From: HK-STAS-PATE-34 sp031973435
GTDB taxonomy: Bacteria > Patescibacteriota > Minisyncoccia > Phycocordibacterales > UBA9973
Assembly (NCBI GenBank): GCA_031973435.1
Contig: DALYDA010000002.1
Location: 1 to 64,000 of the forward strand
Direction: 5' to 3'
Length of the DNA stretch: 64,000 bases
Both the position numbers and the translations under genes were made by a program. Below, one piece after another: positions 9,145-17,400 of this stretch; the first letter of the stretch is position 1, and each line of letters opens with the position of its first letter. Below the pieces are notes generated by a model. It saw only the letters and a program-made list of their open reading frames with translations. It was not told where the DNA came from and made no database searches.

Positions 9145-9525
9145 TTAGTACTGACATGTTGATGATTTTTCATATCCAGCGAGTTCGGCTTCTTCTTCAG
9201 AACTAAACCATATTTTGTTTTCTTCATTTATGGTTTTTGCTCCCGAGCAATCTTTTGTATAATATTTTGTTCCATTTCTCGACGCAAGGTACTTTCCCTC
9301 GTTTGTTTCAGTATTCTCCGATAGTATCTTGTCCTCGGTTGGGTCAAGATCTTCTCCGTCCAATATGACTACTTTGTTTGGGGTGGCACTATCCCCTCCT
9401 CTGTCTACCGACAGCCTGCCTAGGCCATATGAAGCTGTCCCTACCAAAATAACTATAAAAATCAAGGTAATATCCGCGATGTCTAACCCACCCTTGATTT
9501 TCTCCAAGTATTTATGTATACTCAT
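9145..9525 (-). CDS. Hypothetical membrane-anchored protein, 126 residues
   Basis: One transmembrane helix at about residues 18-38 (ITLIFIVILVGTASYGLG) is followed by an acidic linker and a small C-terminal region with two cysteines (KDCSGAK and SSTCQY), which could form a disulfide outside the membrane. The pattern YLASRNGTKYYTKDC is similar in style to short periplasmic domains in related genomes, but I cannot name a family. It sits just upstream of glmS on the same strand. A TATACT box lies 13 bases before the ATG. Confidence 0.7.
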   Translation of the reverse strand: MSIHKYLEKIKGGLDIADITLIFIVILVGTASYGLGRLSVDRGGDSATPNKVVILDGEDLDPTEDKILSENTETNEGKYLASRNGTKYYTKDCSGAKTINEENKIWFSSEEEAELAGYEKSSTCQY

Positions 9526-9575
9526 AGCGTTATTAAACAGTATAGCATAGACCTTAAAAGGTCAAATATCTTTAT

Positions 9576-9851
9576 ATGGCAACGAAAAAAGCCGCCGGAA
9601 CAGCAAAAAACCTAAGAGATTCAAATCCAAAGTACCTCGGTACTAAGCTTTATGATGGTGAATCAGCGCGAGCAGGCTCAGTTATCATAAGACAAAGAGG
9701 AACAAAGATCCTACCAGGAAAAAATGTTGGAATAGGAAGTGACCATACTTTGTTTGCTCTGAAAGAGGGTAAGGTTAAATTTGGATCAAAAAGAAAAACT
9801 CATTTTGACGGAACAACAAAAGTTAAAAAAATAGTTTCAGTAGTAGAATAA
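9576..9851 (+). CDS. rpmA: Ribosomal protein L27
   Basis: A component of the large ribosomal subunit near the peptidyl-transferase centre. The 91-residue protein starts MATKKAAGTAKNLRDSNP and has the conserved YLGTKLYDGESARAG and IIRQRGTKILPG regions. The N-terminal tail lacks a long cleavable extension. The gene stands alone and faces rplI (convergent) across a shared terminator. It is not next to rplU (48873), unlike in many bacteria where the two are paired. Confidence 0.97.
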   Translation: MATKKAAGTAKNLRDSNPKYLGTKLYDGESARAGSVIIRQRGTKILPGKNVGIGSDHTLFALKEGKVKFGSKRKTHFDGTTKVKKIVSVVE

Positions 9852-9853
9852 AT

Positions 9854-9884
9854 AAAAGCCCCGAACATAGGGGCTTTTATTTTT
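9854..9884. terminator. Bidirectional terminator between rpmA and rplI
   Basis: A perfect 9-bp stem AAAAGCCCC/GGGGCTTTT with a 7-base loop and T-runs on both strands serves the two convergent ribosomal protein genes. Confidence 0.85.
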
Positions 9885-10329
9885 ATGAGATACTCTCTAC
9901 TTCGATTACGATCTCTGTCTTTTTGCCATTCGCGTGCACTAGTATGGTATGTTCCCCTACAGTAGTTATGGGGCTCTTTAGTTCTACCATGCCTTTGGTC
10001 AGTTTTATTTTCAATTCCTTGTCTACGGCATCCAATATTTCTTTTACATCAAATTTAGAAAAAAAGTGACCTTTATCATTCGACTTCTTTTTTATTGTTA
10101 TTCTGTTTGCGGATAGTTTCTCAATAGTTTTCTCTAATAATTTCTCTTGAATACTTTTCTCAGCAATCCTTGTATTTTTGTCTTTGTTTAACTGTAGAAG
10201 GGCTTGGTCTGTAGCAGGAACTGCAAGTTTCCTAGGGAAAAGAAAGTTCTGAGCGTAGCCAGTATTTACTTCCTTCACTTCGTCCCTCTTCCCTATTCTC
10301 GGCACATTTGATAAAAATATAACTTTCAT
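9883..10329 (-). CDS. rplI: Ribosomal protein L9
   Basis: Large-subunit protein that bridges neighbouring ribosomes. The 148-residue protein has the N-terminal domain (MKVIFLSNVPRIGKRDEVKE, GYAQNFLFPRKLA), a connecting helix and a C-terminal domain. L9 is reported missing from several CPR lineages, so its presence here is a mild clue to the organism's position. It is immediately downstream of the S41 protease gene, with 3 bases between them. Confidence 0.96.
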   Translation of the reverse strand: MKVIFLSNVPRIGKRDEVKEVNTGYAQNFLFPRKLAVPATDQALLQLNKDKNTRIAEKSIQEKLLEKTIEKLSANRITIKKKSNDKGHFFSKFDVKEILDAVDKELKIKLTKGMVELKSPITTVGEHTILVHANGKKTEIVIEVESIS

Positions 10330-10332
10330 AAA

Positions 10333-11544
10333 TTATTTTGATTTTAATATTTCATAAGCCTTGTTCATCTGTGGATCTATCTTGTTTTCTATATCATCTT
10401 TTGTAACAGGTACCACATAATCCGGAGTCAGTCCGTTCTTTGATATAGAAATTCTGTTTGGTGTAAGCCATTTTGCAACAGTAATTTTAAGTGATGTATT
10501 TTCTGTTATTGGTACCAATTCTTGAACTGAGCCCTTTCCATAGGTTTGCTCTCCAACAAGCACTGCTTTTCCGTATTCTTGTAAGGCTCCGGCAAATATC
10601 TCGGATGCGGAAGCAGACCCTCCGTCAACTAGTATTACTATGTCATATCCTTTGCCAAATACGTTGTACCCCCTACTTCTAAATATTGTTTCTTCGTTGT
10701 TTAGTCCACTTTCGATCACAACAGGAGTACCTGCTGGTAAAAACCAACTCGCAGTATCTATTGCGTGCTCCAGATAGCCTCCAGGGTTGCCTCGAAGGTC
10801 TATGATTAGATTCTTCTTTCCTGATATTAAGAATTGTTGTAGGGCATTTTCAAACTCGTCATCTGCATGCAAAGAGAAACTAAAGAAGTGTATCACAAAG
10901 ATTTCGCTGTCAGTATTATCTATTTCCAGTGTTGGAACATTTATAATCGATCTCGCTACACTAATATTCATCGGAGTATTACTTTCTTCGCGCAATATCG
11001 TAAGAATTACTTTAGTTCCTACCTCTCCGCGTATAAGTGAGATTGACTCATCTATATTTAGTTCTTGTGTCGATGTGCCATCTATCGCAATAATCTTGTC
11101 TCCAGCTAGCATGCCCGCTTTTTCAGCAGGAGAGCCAGCGAGAGGGGCTATCACAGTCAACTCACCATCCTTTATGTCAATTTCTACACCTATTCCTCCA
11201 AATTCTCCGTTGATCTCCTCTGTAAATGCCTTGTTGTCTTCAGGTGGGAAAAACTCAGTGTATGGGTCATTAAGTGAACCAGCAAGTCCGCTTATTGCGC
11301 CCCAGATTTTCTCTTCGTCACTAATCTCCTCTGGGTACTTTTCGTTTATTATACTCCATGCCTTCCAGAATGGTTCAAAGTCAGCAGTTTCGGCTTCTGC
11401 AGGAGGTGCGGAGTTCCAAAGGTTTGTAACTTTTGTGACCGAAGGTCTATTCTGGAATCCGATATATATACCGGCAATAAAAAATACTCCTACAACAAAA
11501 GTAGATTTAAAAAGCCGTAAAATAGATTTGCCGGTGATATTCAT
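10333..11544 (-). CDS. C-terminal processing protease (S41 family) with PDZ domain
   Basis: A secreted or membrane-anchored serine protease of 403 residues. Residues about 13-30 form the anchor (TFVVGVFFIAGIYIGF), a PDZ domain covers about 105-190 (GIGVEIDIKDGELTV), and the catalytic region has the Ser in GGSASASEIFAG and the Lys in EQTYGKGSVQ, the Ser-Lys dyad of CtpA-type proteases. It probably processes exported proteins. A -10-like GATAAT lies 6 bases before the ATG. Confidence 0.93.
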   Translation of the reverse strand: MNITGKSILRLFKSTFVVGVFFIAGIYIGFQNRPSVTKVTNLWNSAPPAEAETADFEPFWKAWSIINEKYPEEISDEEKIWGAISGLAGSLNDPYTEFFPPEDNKAFTEEINGEFGGIGVEIDIKDGELTVIAPLAGSPAEKAGMLAGDKIIAIDGTSTQELNIDESISLIRGEVGTKVILTILREESNTPMNISVARSIINVPTLEIDNTDSEIFVIHFFSFSLHADDEFENALQQFLISGKKNLIIDLRGNPGGYLEHAIDTASWFLPAGTPVVIESGLNNEETIFRSRGYNVFGKGYDIVILVDGGSASASEIFAGALQEYGKAVLVGEQTYGKGSVQELVPITENTSLKITVAKWLTPNRISISKNGLTPDYVVPVTKDDIENKIDPQMNKAYEILKSK

Positions 11545-11550
11545 TTTTAT

Positions 11551-11556
11551 ATTATC
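11551..11556 (-). promoter_or_regulatory. -10 box of the S41 protease gene
   Basis: GATAAT on the minus strand ends 6 bases before the ATG, predicting a leaderless mRNA. Confidence 0.45.
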
Positions 11557-11575
11557 GCAGACGATCGATCTTTAA

Positions 11576-12733
11576 TCAACTCGGCTCATATACGCCGAGT
11601 GTGTATGTGTTTGCTGGGTCCCAGACTAACCATGAGTCGAGCCCGACATCATAGGTGGCTTGTATTTGTTCTTTTACCATATCTTTTGTGTATGTTGCAC
11701 CAAGATTGAAGTCCTGTATCCACGGTCTCAATTTTTCCGGACTTACTCCCATTGCAATTGCTCTGTCGACACCAGCTTTCATAGAAGCGTGAATCACTTC
11801 ATATGGAACTTGTGCAGGTTTTGCATATCCATTCCATCCATCCGGATAGTGTGATGGGTATACCATAGGACACACGTAGTCTAGATACTTGAGTGCGATC
11901 TCAAGATTTTGTCCTATTCCTAGATCGTCAGTATTTGTAGTTGTCATTCCAAATAGGTCTCCTGATATAGGTACACGACCCTCGAAGTGCTGATCCATGT
12001 ATGAGAAAAACTCTCCGAGAACTTCTTGCTTAACTTTTCCTTCAGATATAGGGTAATAAATATCTTTCATGTTTCCATCGGATGGAAATCGAATGTAGTC
12101 AAAGTTTAGTTCATCGAAACCTCTCGAATATGCCTCGTCTCCTATCCTCGCTATATACTCCCAGACTTTCATGCTGCCAGTATCCATCCATGAAATACCC
12201 TTTCTGTCTTTCCATATTACACTTTTATTGGTTGCAGTTTTTACTGCCTCATCAGGCCAGATTTTTACAAGCTCAGCGTCTTGAAACACAGATATTCTCC
12301 CGATTACATATATGTTTCTGGAGTGTAGGTCTGCGATGAGTGTATCTATGTCACTTATTCTTTTTTCTACCACTCCCATTTCTTGGAGCACGGGGTCATT
12401 TACTTCAAACGCTATTTTTCCAGAGTAATCTTTTATGTCGATAATAACCGAGTTTACTTCGGTAGTGTCGACGATATTGAGAACTCCTTCTCGGAGACTT
12501 TTTGTGCCCGCTGCCCAGCTTGTAAGGTACAAGGCTTTTACTGCTTCGGGTGTTTCTATGTGTGTCGCAATATTTACTGGAAGTTCCTCCTCCTCTGTTT
12601 CGTCAGTGATACTCTCTGTGATATTTTCCACAGTATTACTCACATATGAAGACGGGAAAACTCTGGGTGCAAAATACAGCCCAACAAGAATAAGTATTAC
12701 TACTATTAAAATAAATTTAGTCTTCCCTTTCAT
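11576..12733 (-). CDS. Putative glycoside hydrolase (DUF4015 type)
   Basis: A 385-residue exported protein with an N-terminal anchor (FILIVVILILVGLYFAPRVF) and a TIM-barrel-like domain from about residue 65. The segments LYLTSWAAG, VIIDIKDYSGKI, ELNFDYIRFPSDG and VCPMVYPSHY are characteristic of the DUF4015 family, which is related to the alpha-amylase-like glycosidases. Acidic residues in DIKD and NFDYIRFPSDG are candidates for catalysis. The substrate is unknown; a surface polysaccharide is plausible because other wall genes are close. It lies just upstream of the S41 protease gene. Confidence 0.85.
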   Translation of the reverse strand: MKGKTKFILIVVILILVGLYFAPRVFPSSYVSNTVENITESITDETEEEELPVNIATHIETPEAVKALYLTSWAAGTKSLREGVLNIVDTTEVNSVIIDIKDYSGKIAFEVNDPVLQEMGVVEKRISDIDTLIADLHSRNIYVIGRISVFQDAELVKIWPDEAVKTATNKSVIWKDRKGISWMDTGSMKVWEYIARIGDEAYSRGFDELNFDYIRFPSDGNMKDIYYPISEGKVKQEVLGEFFSYMDQHFEGRVPISGDLFGMTTTNTDDLGIGQNLEIALKYLDYVCPMVYPSHYPDGWNGYAKPAQVPYEVIHASMKAGVDRAIAMGVSPEKLRPWIQDFNLGATYTKDMVKEQIQATYDVGLDSWLVWDPANTYTLGVYEPS

Positions 12734-12749
12734 TTAGAATATTCAATAT

Positions 12750-12995
12750 TTAAAGAGACTCTTCTATGTCTGTTGAGGAACCATCTTCAATGGATTCTTC
12801 TTGTATGCTTTGTACTCTCTCCTCGTTTTTCTTCAATCTTTGTATTCTCTTTCGTCTTTTAAATGCGTAGGCTAGCAATATAAGTGATGATCCAGTAATT
12901 ATGAAAAGTGCGTTTTTCAGACCTCTGGGAAATCCTAAGAATGGTAATATCATTATCCACAAGCCTGTTAGTATAAGAATTCTATGTTTACTCAT
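12750..12995 (-). CDS. Small membrane protein, 81 residues
   Basis: Starts MSKHRILILTG with two hydrophobic helices (about residues 5-22 and 26-43) and a charged tail with a basic patch (FKRRKRIQRLKK) followed by acidic residues. The start at 12995 is chosen because TATTAT lies exactly 6 bases upstream; an upstream ATG at 13028 is less likely. Function unknown. Confidence 0.65.
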   Translation of the reverse strand: MSKHRILILTGLWIMILPFLGFPRGLKNALFIITGSSLILLAYAFKRRKRIQRLKKNEERVQSIQEESIEDGSSTDIEESL

Positions 12996-13001
12996 ATATA
13001 G

Positions 13002-13007
13002 ATAATA
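13002..13007 (-). promoter_or_regulatory. -10 box of the 81-residue membrane protein gene
   Basis: TATTAT on the minus strand lies 6 bases before the ATG at 12995, predicting a leaderless mRNA. Confidence 0.55.
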
Positions 13008-13032
13008 TATCAAATAAGTGACTCGCACAATG

Positions 13033-13755
13033 CTACTTACGAGGCCAAACTATAAGCACATACTCGCCCTTCGGAGAGAGCACTTTTGTGTGTGTAAGCA
13101 AGTTCTCTATCGTGTCAGTAAAGATCTCCTCAAATTGCTTTGTGAGCTCTCGTGCTACAGATACCTTTCTCTCATTTCCGAGCACTTTTCCTATCTCAGT
13201 AAGAGTTTTCATTACTCTGTGTGGTGACTCGTACAAAACTACTGCATGCTCTACTTCTAGGAGCCCTTGGATAAATTTATTTCGTCCCTTTTTTTGTGGA
13301 ATAAAACCCAAAAAACTAAACTGATTCCCCGGTATACCTGAAACAGATATGGCAGTTGTAATCGCACTAGGCCCTGGTATGGGAACAATATTTGTATTTG
13401 GGAGCTCGTTTCGAACTTTTGTTATCAGAAGACATCCTGGGTCTGAGATGGAGGGAGTTCCTGCGTCTGATATATAAGCAACACGTTCACCTTTGTCTAG
13501 TCTTTCTATTATCTTTTCTATATCACTAGATTTACTTTTTGCATGAAATGACAGGAGTGGCTTTTTTATCCCATACTTAGCGAGCAACATTCCACTTGTT
13601 CTTGTGTCTTCGCATACTATTGTGTCCACTTGGCTAAGTGTTGCAAGTGCACGAAGTGTGATATCCCCCATATTTCCGATAGGGGTGGCAACCATATACA
13701 AAGTCGAACCCTTTTCGATCTTTTTTTGGAGTACTTCATCAAAGTTACTTATCAT
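13033..13755 (-). CDS. rsmI: 16S rRNA (cytidine1402-2'-O)-methyltransferase RsmI
   Basis: An SAM-dependent methyltransferase of the tetrapyrrole-methylase fold that modifies C1402 of 16S rRNA. Seen are LYMVATPIGNMGDIT, CEDTRTSGMLL, SDAGTPSISDPG and PIPGPSAITTA, all RsmI hallmarks. At 240 residues it is shorter than E. coli RsmI because the C-terminal domain is missing. Its ATG overlaps the stop of the DUF2177 gene, so the two are probably co-translated. Confidence 0.95.
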   Translation of the reverse strand: MISNFDEVLQKKIEKGSTLYMVATPIGNMGDITLRALATLSQVDTIVCEDTRTSGMLLAKYGIKKPLLSFHAKSKSSDIEKIIERLDKGERVAYISDAGTPSISDPGCLLITKVRNELPNTNIVPIPGPSAITTAISVSGIPGNQFSFLGFIPQKKGRNKFIQGLLEVEHAVVLYESPHRVMKTLTEIGKVLGNERKVSVARELTKQFEEIFTDTIENLLTHTKVLSPKGEYVLIVWPRK

Positions 13756-14174
13756 TAGATATTTAGGATATCGATTATTCTAGGAACTATAACACTTGTT
13801 AATCCGAAGAGTATTCCTCCCCAGATAGTGTCTACTAGAACAAGCTTTTTTGGCCAGTCTTTTAATCCTGCGTAGTTTGTAAACTCATATATGGCATAAA
13901 CCAATATTCCAAATACAGCTCCATACACAAAAGAACCTAGTGTGTTTCGCATTGCGACAATTGTTGGAAAAACATAGAACAAGAAGCCAGTGACCATCGC
14001 TATGTAAACTACCAAGATCGCTCCTTTCTTCGGAGCAAATGCTCCTGTAGGACCAAACCTACCAATAGTAGAAAGAGATTTTCTATAGACCTTTGCCATT
14101 ATTAAAAGGAGCCAGATTGCATCTAGTGCAAGCATGACCACTGCGGTGATTAGAAATATATATAAGAATTGCAT
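13755..14174 (-). CDS. DUF2177 family membrane protein
   Basis: A 139-residue protein with four hydrophobic helices. LDAIWL in helix 1, the KKGAIL segment and YAIYEFTNYAGLKDWP are typical of DUF2177, a family of unknown function. The gene has a clear TATAAT 6 bases before the ATG and overlaps rsmI by one base. Confidence 0.85.
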   Translation of the reverse strand: MQFLYIFLITAVVMLALDAIWLLLIMAKVYRKSLSTIGRFGPTGAFAPKKGAILVVYIAMVTGFLFYVFPTIVAMRNTLGSFVYGAVFGILVYAIYEFTNYAGLKDWPKKLVLVDTIWGGILFGLTSVIVPRIIDILNI

Positions 14175-14180
14175 GTATAG

Positions 14181-14186
14181 ATTATA
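14181..14186 (-). promoter_or_regulatory. -10 box of the DUF2177 gene
   Basis: TATAAT on the minus strand lies exactly 6 bases before the ATG at 14174, predicting a leaderless mRNA. Confidence 0.65.
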
Positions 14187-14193
14187 GCAAACA

Positions 14194-14802
14194 TCATCTC
14201 TTTTTCCATTCTAGGATCTTTCCAGCCTTTTGCTCTATTTTGTCTGCGTTTCGAAGGAAGTTTCGCTTCCCATCAAATATTTTTGTGTGCTCTATGTCGT
14301 CTAGCATCTTGTCTATATGCCAAAGATCTTCTTTTGAAGTTATCCAACTGTCATCTTGTTTGGATAGATCCAAGAGCTTGGAGTAACTAAAGAGAGTCTT
14401 TATACCATTGTCGTCTGTGTACTCATGGAAATATGACATCACGAGCTCCCTTACACTTTTATAAACTGGATCACGAAATCTGAGCACTGAGTGGTTCGTT
14501 TTAGATATCGCCCCATAAAGATGATTGGTTTTGTATACACAAATAACGTGGTCGAGATCACGCGGGATTGTTTTCAGGTGAAGTAACCAGGATTTCTTTT
14601 TGTTAAGTTTGAACAAAAAGTATGCCATAAGTGCTCCTTCCATGCAGTGTGCTTTATTTTTTTTCAAAACAGAAAAGGGAGACATGCAAGTCTCCCCTCC
14701 CTTTTCGAAATTTATAGGAATACTATTTAGAAAGCTCTGTATTTGACTTGGAGTTTTTAACTTACGTAAACTTGCCAATTCACTTTTAGAGAACTTTTCC
14801 AT
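14194..14802 (-). CDS. Transglutaminase-like protein of unknown function
   Basis: A 202-residue cytoplasmic protein. It has a possible papain/transglutaminase-like triad in the right order: Cys in NKAHCMEGAL (about residue 53), His in RDLDHVICVYK (about 86) and Asp in LRFRDPVYKS (about 110). It is preceded by SPFSVLKKN and followed by RELVMSYF, a pattern shared by a widespread uncharacterised bacterial family. The triad is read from spacing only. The gene follows a 21-residue basic protein gene. Confidence 0.7.
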   Translation of the reverse strand: MEKFSKSELASLRKLKTPSQIQSFLNSIPINFEKGGETCMSPFSVLKKNKAHCMEGALMAYFLFKLNKKKSWLLHLKTIPRDLDHVICVYKTNHLYGAISKTNHSVLRFRDPVYKSVRELVMSYFHEYTDDNGIKTLFSYSKLLDLSKQDDSWITSKEDLWHIDKMLDDIEHTKIFDGKRNFLRNADKIEQKAGKILEWKKR

Positions 14803-14812
14803 AGCAAAATAC

Positions 14813-14878
14813 TTACGCTTTCTTTTCTTTTTTTGGTTTCTTCTTTTCTTTCCTTCTTGAATCGTTTCCTTTTGCCAT
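14813..14878 (-). CDS. Tiny lysine-rich protein, 21 residues
   Basis: ATG at 14878 encodes MAKGNDSRRKEKKKPKKEKK plus Ala. Tiny Lys/Arg-rich proteins of this style occur in many bacterial genomes. TAAAAT lies 6 bases before the ATG, the local start signature. A nucleic-acid or ribosome-binding role is a guess from charge alone. Confidence 0.5.
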   Translation of the reverse strand: MAKGNDSRRKEKKKPKKEKKA

Positions 14879-14918
14879 ATAAATATATTTTATCTTTTAA
14901 TAATATTATTCTACCACA

Positions 14919-15284
14919 CTATGAAAGTAGTCCAAGTAACATAAGGATTGCTCCAACTATAGCCATGTTCTTTGTGAACCCGATAGTCTGGTTCGTACGA
15001 GCATTAGGATCTGTCTCCTTCCAAAAGTCGTGCATCATAATTGTAGTTGGGATCATGAATAGAATGAGTACCCATAGACCAGCAATTACAAAGTAACCAG
15101 TAATCAGGGATAGTCCTCCAAAGAGTAGCATTGCACCTGTTGTGTACACTGAAAGTGAAGCCATGGGCACTCCCTTGCTTTTTGCGTATCCTGTTAGTCC
15201 AGCGTTATGTTTAAAGTGACTGTACCCGTTATAGATAAAGTATAGTCCAAATATTACTTCTCCGATTATAAATAGTATTTCCAT
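14919..15284 (-). CDS. DoxX family membrane protein
   Basis: A 121-residue protein with four hydrophobic helices. YFIYNGYSHF near the start and KNMAIVGAILML near the end are typical of DoxX-like proteins, a loose family linked to membrane redox or thiol chemistry in some species. It is downstream of the cupin gene on the same strand (26 bases). The substrate is unknown. Confidence 0.82.
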   Translation of the reverse strand: MEILFIIGEVIFGLYFIYNGYSHFKHNAGLTGYAKSKGVPMASLSVYTTGAMLLFGGLSLITGYFVIAGLWVLILFMIPTTIMMHDFWKETDPNARTNQTIGFTKNMAIVGAILMLLGLLS

Positions 15285-15310
15285 AGAATTTTGTATTTAT
15301 TTTAATAATA

Positions 15311-15709
15311 TTACTCAGTTGTTACTCCGTCGAATTCTTCTTCGTTTTCCATTGCCTCTGTTTTTGTCTTTCTAACGATCTGGTCCTTGTGGTGAGCTGG
15401 AGAATATATTGTATAGAATTTCAAACTTTCGGTATCTGATGTGTTTACAACATTGTGCTCTGCCCCACTTGGTACAACAACAGCGTCTCCCTCAGCAACT
15501 TCATAAGTATTGCCGTCAATTAGAACTCTGCCATTCCCCTTTTCAAATCTGAAAAATTGATCGTTTTCAGTATGTACTTCAAGACCAATCTCTTCACCTG
15601 GCAACAAGCTCATAAGCACAAGCTGTGAATGCTTGCCTGTGTAGAGAACTTTTCTAAAATCTGTGTTACTAGATGTCAGTTCTTCTATGTTTTCTTTGTA
15701 TCCTTTCAT
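15311..15709 (-). CDS. Cupin-domain protein
   Basis: A 132-residue single-domain cupin. LLPGEEIGLEVHTENDQFFRFEKG contains the first motif (His and Glu/Gln ligands) and VPSGAEHNVVNTSD the second (His). This type resembles bacterial cupins annotated near mannose-6-phosphate isomerase-like proteins. Metal and substrate are unknown. TATAAT lies 6 bases before the ATG. Confidence 0.88.
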   Translation of the reverse strand: MKGYKENIEELTSSNTDFRKVLYTGKHSQLVLMSLLPGEEIGLEVHTENDQFFRFEKGNGRVLIDGNTYEVAEGDAVVVPSGAEHNVVNTSDTESLKFYTIYSPAHHKDQIVRKTKTEAMENEEEFDGVTTE

Positions 15710-15715
15710 GCTTAG

Positions 15716-15721
15716 ATTATA
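15716..15721 (-). promoter_or_regulatory. -10 box of the cupin gene
   Basis: TATAAT on the minus strand lies exactly 6 bases before the ATG at 15709. Confidence 0.65.
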
Positions 15722-15816
15722 CCAAATCTAGTCTGTATATAGTAGTTATTATCAGTCTTGTGTGTTATACTCGCCAAATCGCAATTATGCGGTTTATAAG
15801 CATAACTAAAAACAAT

Positions 15817-15957
15817 ATGGACGATACAAACATTGACCCAGCATTGCAAGATGCTATGGTAGAAGAGGAAGAAACTTCTACAGAAGAAGTATCTGCTGAA
15901 GGAACTACAGAAGAAGTAGTAGCAGAAGAAGAAGCTTCTACAGAAGAAGCTGCATAA
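15817..15957 (+). CDS. Glu-rich 46-residue acidic protein
   Basis: Starts MDDTNIDPALQDAMVEEE and continues as an imperfect repeat of T/S-E-E-V/A units, with almost no basic residues. It is probably disordered. A possible -10 (TATACT) lies about 45 bases upstream, and the leader carries a small inverted repeat (TTATGC/GCATAA, 15785-15804). The gene ends before a strong terminator. An in-frame ATG at 15787 would add 10 residues. No function can be assigned. Confidence 0.55.
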   Translation: MDDTNIDPALQDAMVEEEETSTEEVSAEGTTEEVVAEEEASTEEAA

Positions 15958-15984
15958 ATAGAAACTCTATTCCTATCAAATAGA

Positions 15985-16024
15985 GCACAAAAAATCTCGC
16001 AATTAATTGCGAGATTTTTTGTGC
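15985..16024. terminator. Long bidirectional terminator
   Basis: A near-perfect 18-bp inverted repeat (GCACAAAAAATCTCGCAA with its complement) with T-runs on both strands lies between the convergent genes ending at 15957 and 16036. Confidence 0.85.
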
Positions 16025-16035
16025 CTGAGTGTTTT

Positions 16036-16785
16036 CTATGATTCCCCTCCGTCAACAAATCTTAGATTGATAACATTTCCAAATACGTCAGCGTCATAAG
16101 AGAAGTTCGCATCCTCTTGTATGTGTCCATCCTCGTACATGACTGAGCCTGTGTTTGTTGAAGTGTCTATGCTATATGAAGTCATATACCATGACCCTCC
16201 GAGCACAGGTTGTACTGCAGAAAGTGCGCTTAGATTTGCCCTTAGATAGTCTCCAACGCTTTCCCTTTCTGTGAGATCAATACATGAAATGTCAGACAGG
16301 GTAAGTCCTGTGAAGTTTATGCTTTCTTTGTTTTTGTATACGTATACTCCGTCTCCCCTATCTTCCATTTCTCCCATACCGATACTTGCAGTTCCTTCTC
16401 CAAATATAATGCTAAGTTCCTCTTTGTTTGTCGTTCCCTCTGCCATCGCACCCCACCAAGCACTGACAGTTCGTGCCATCATAGTCTTGTCTACTTCACT
16501 TACTGTCCCCTCAAATAGTCCAACCTTGCTATCCTTCTCCGCTGGAAGAAAATTTAGCTCACCAGTAACTGTGTCGTTCTCATTGTCTATAGACATGCGA
16601 AGAGTATATCTGTCGTAATATCCTACCTCGTTTGGTTGTCCAAAGCTCCCAAAACACATTTCAACAATTTGATTTTCATTGTTCTCTACGACTATATCAC
16701 TACTGTTTTTACTCCAATATTTGTCTACTAAGTAACTTACAACCGCAAGAAGCACAAGTGCAAGAATTATTTTTAAAATTTTCAT
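16036..16785 (-). CDS. Hypothetical exported, membrane-anchored protein, 249 residues
   Basis: An N-terminal helix (ILKIILALVLLAVVSYLV) anchors a soluble domain rich in beta-prone segments. The segments CFGSFG, VTGELNF, FEGTV and EGTTNKEELSIIF repeat in order in the neighbouring gene at 16815 (CYEYH, ISGTKHG, LNGTI, EGSKNTETEEY), so the two look like diverged tandem paralogs. This architecture is common in uncharacterised CPR and Bacteroidota exported proteins. No catalytic motif is visible. Confidence 0.75.
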   Translation of the reverse strand: MKILKIILALVLLAVVSYLVDKYWSKNSSDIVVENNENQIVEMCFGSFGQPNEVGYYDRYTLRMSIDNENDTVTGELNFLPAEKDSKVGLFEGTVSEVDKTMMARTVSAWWGAMAEGTTNKEELSIIFGEGTASIGMGEMEDRGDGVYVYKNKESINFTGLTLSDISCIDLTERESVGDYLRANLSALSAVQPVLGGSWYMTSYSIDTSTNTGSVMYEDGHIQEDANFSYDADVFGNVINLRFVDGGES

Positions 16786-16814
16786 AAAGTTATATTGTTA
16801 CTAATAAAGTAAAA

Positions 16815-17321
16815 CTAGATATTGCAAAGAACTTTTGTATAAACAATATCTTTTATAAATATATCATGGTTAGGAACTAAGCCACCATTCTCCTCTATCA
16901 ATACATATCTGTGTTTTATAAGGGCGCTCTCTGTCATTGTATACTCTTCGGTCTCTGTATTCTTTGATCCCTCAACTTCATAATTAAAAGAAAGTAAAAG
17001 AATATCGTTTATTATTGTTCCATTTAGTGTGCCAAAATACCCATTTGTCATATCCGGTCCATCCTGGGTTCCATGTTTTGTGCCAGAAATAGCAGTATCT
17101 TTTATGGAGATTTCTATATACTCATCTACTTTGTAGGGTTCATTTGCTGTAGTACTCTGGTGATACTCGTAGCATGTATTTATGGACTGAGAAAGATTGT
17201 CTACTTCTGCTGTATCTCGTGGCTCTTGGTTCTTAAAAACCAAATAAATTGCAAATACTGTGATCAAAATTATACTTGTGGCTACAATGTTTTTATTCAA
17301 AATGAAGTTAGATTTAGACAT
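16815..17321 (-). CDS. Hypothetical exported protein, 168 residues, paralog of its neighbour
   Basis: A single N-terminal helix (VATSIILITVFAIYLVF) is followed by a soluble domain starting near INTCYEYHQ. It shares its order of short motifs with the 249-residue protein downstream (see 16036-16785). The C-terminal part, RYVLIEENGGL and FIKDIVYTKVLC, is not shared. Function unknown. Confidence 0.72.
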   Translation of the reverse strand: MSKSNFILNKNIVATSIILITVFAIYLVFKNQEPRDTAEVDNLSQSINTCYEYHQSTTANEPYKVDEYIEISIKDTAISGTKHGTQDGPDMTNGYFGTLNGTIINDILLLSFNYEVEGSKNTETEEYTMTESALIKHRYVLIEENGGLVPNHDIFIKDIVYTKVLCNI

Positions 17322-17400
17322 GTGGGTTTTCTGCTCCGGTAATTTAAACTAGAAAAATAATAATTGCGATTACTTGTTGTTAAAATAGAATGCAAAATTT

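Noticed and set aside
9100..9145. glmS ribozyme upstream of glmS
   Set aside because: Only 17 bases separate glmS from the preceding gene, too short for the ribozyme, and no core is visible.
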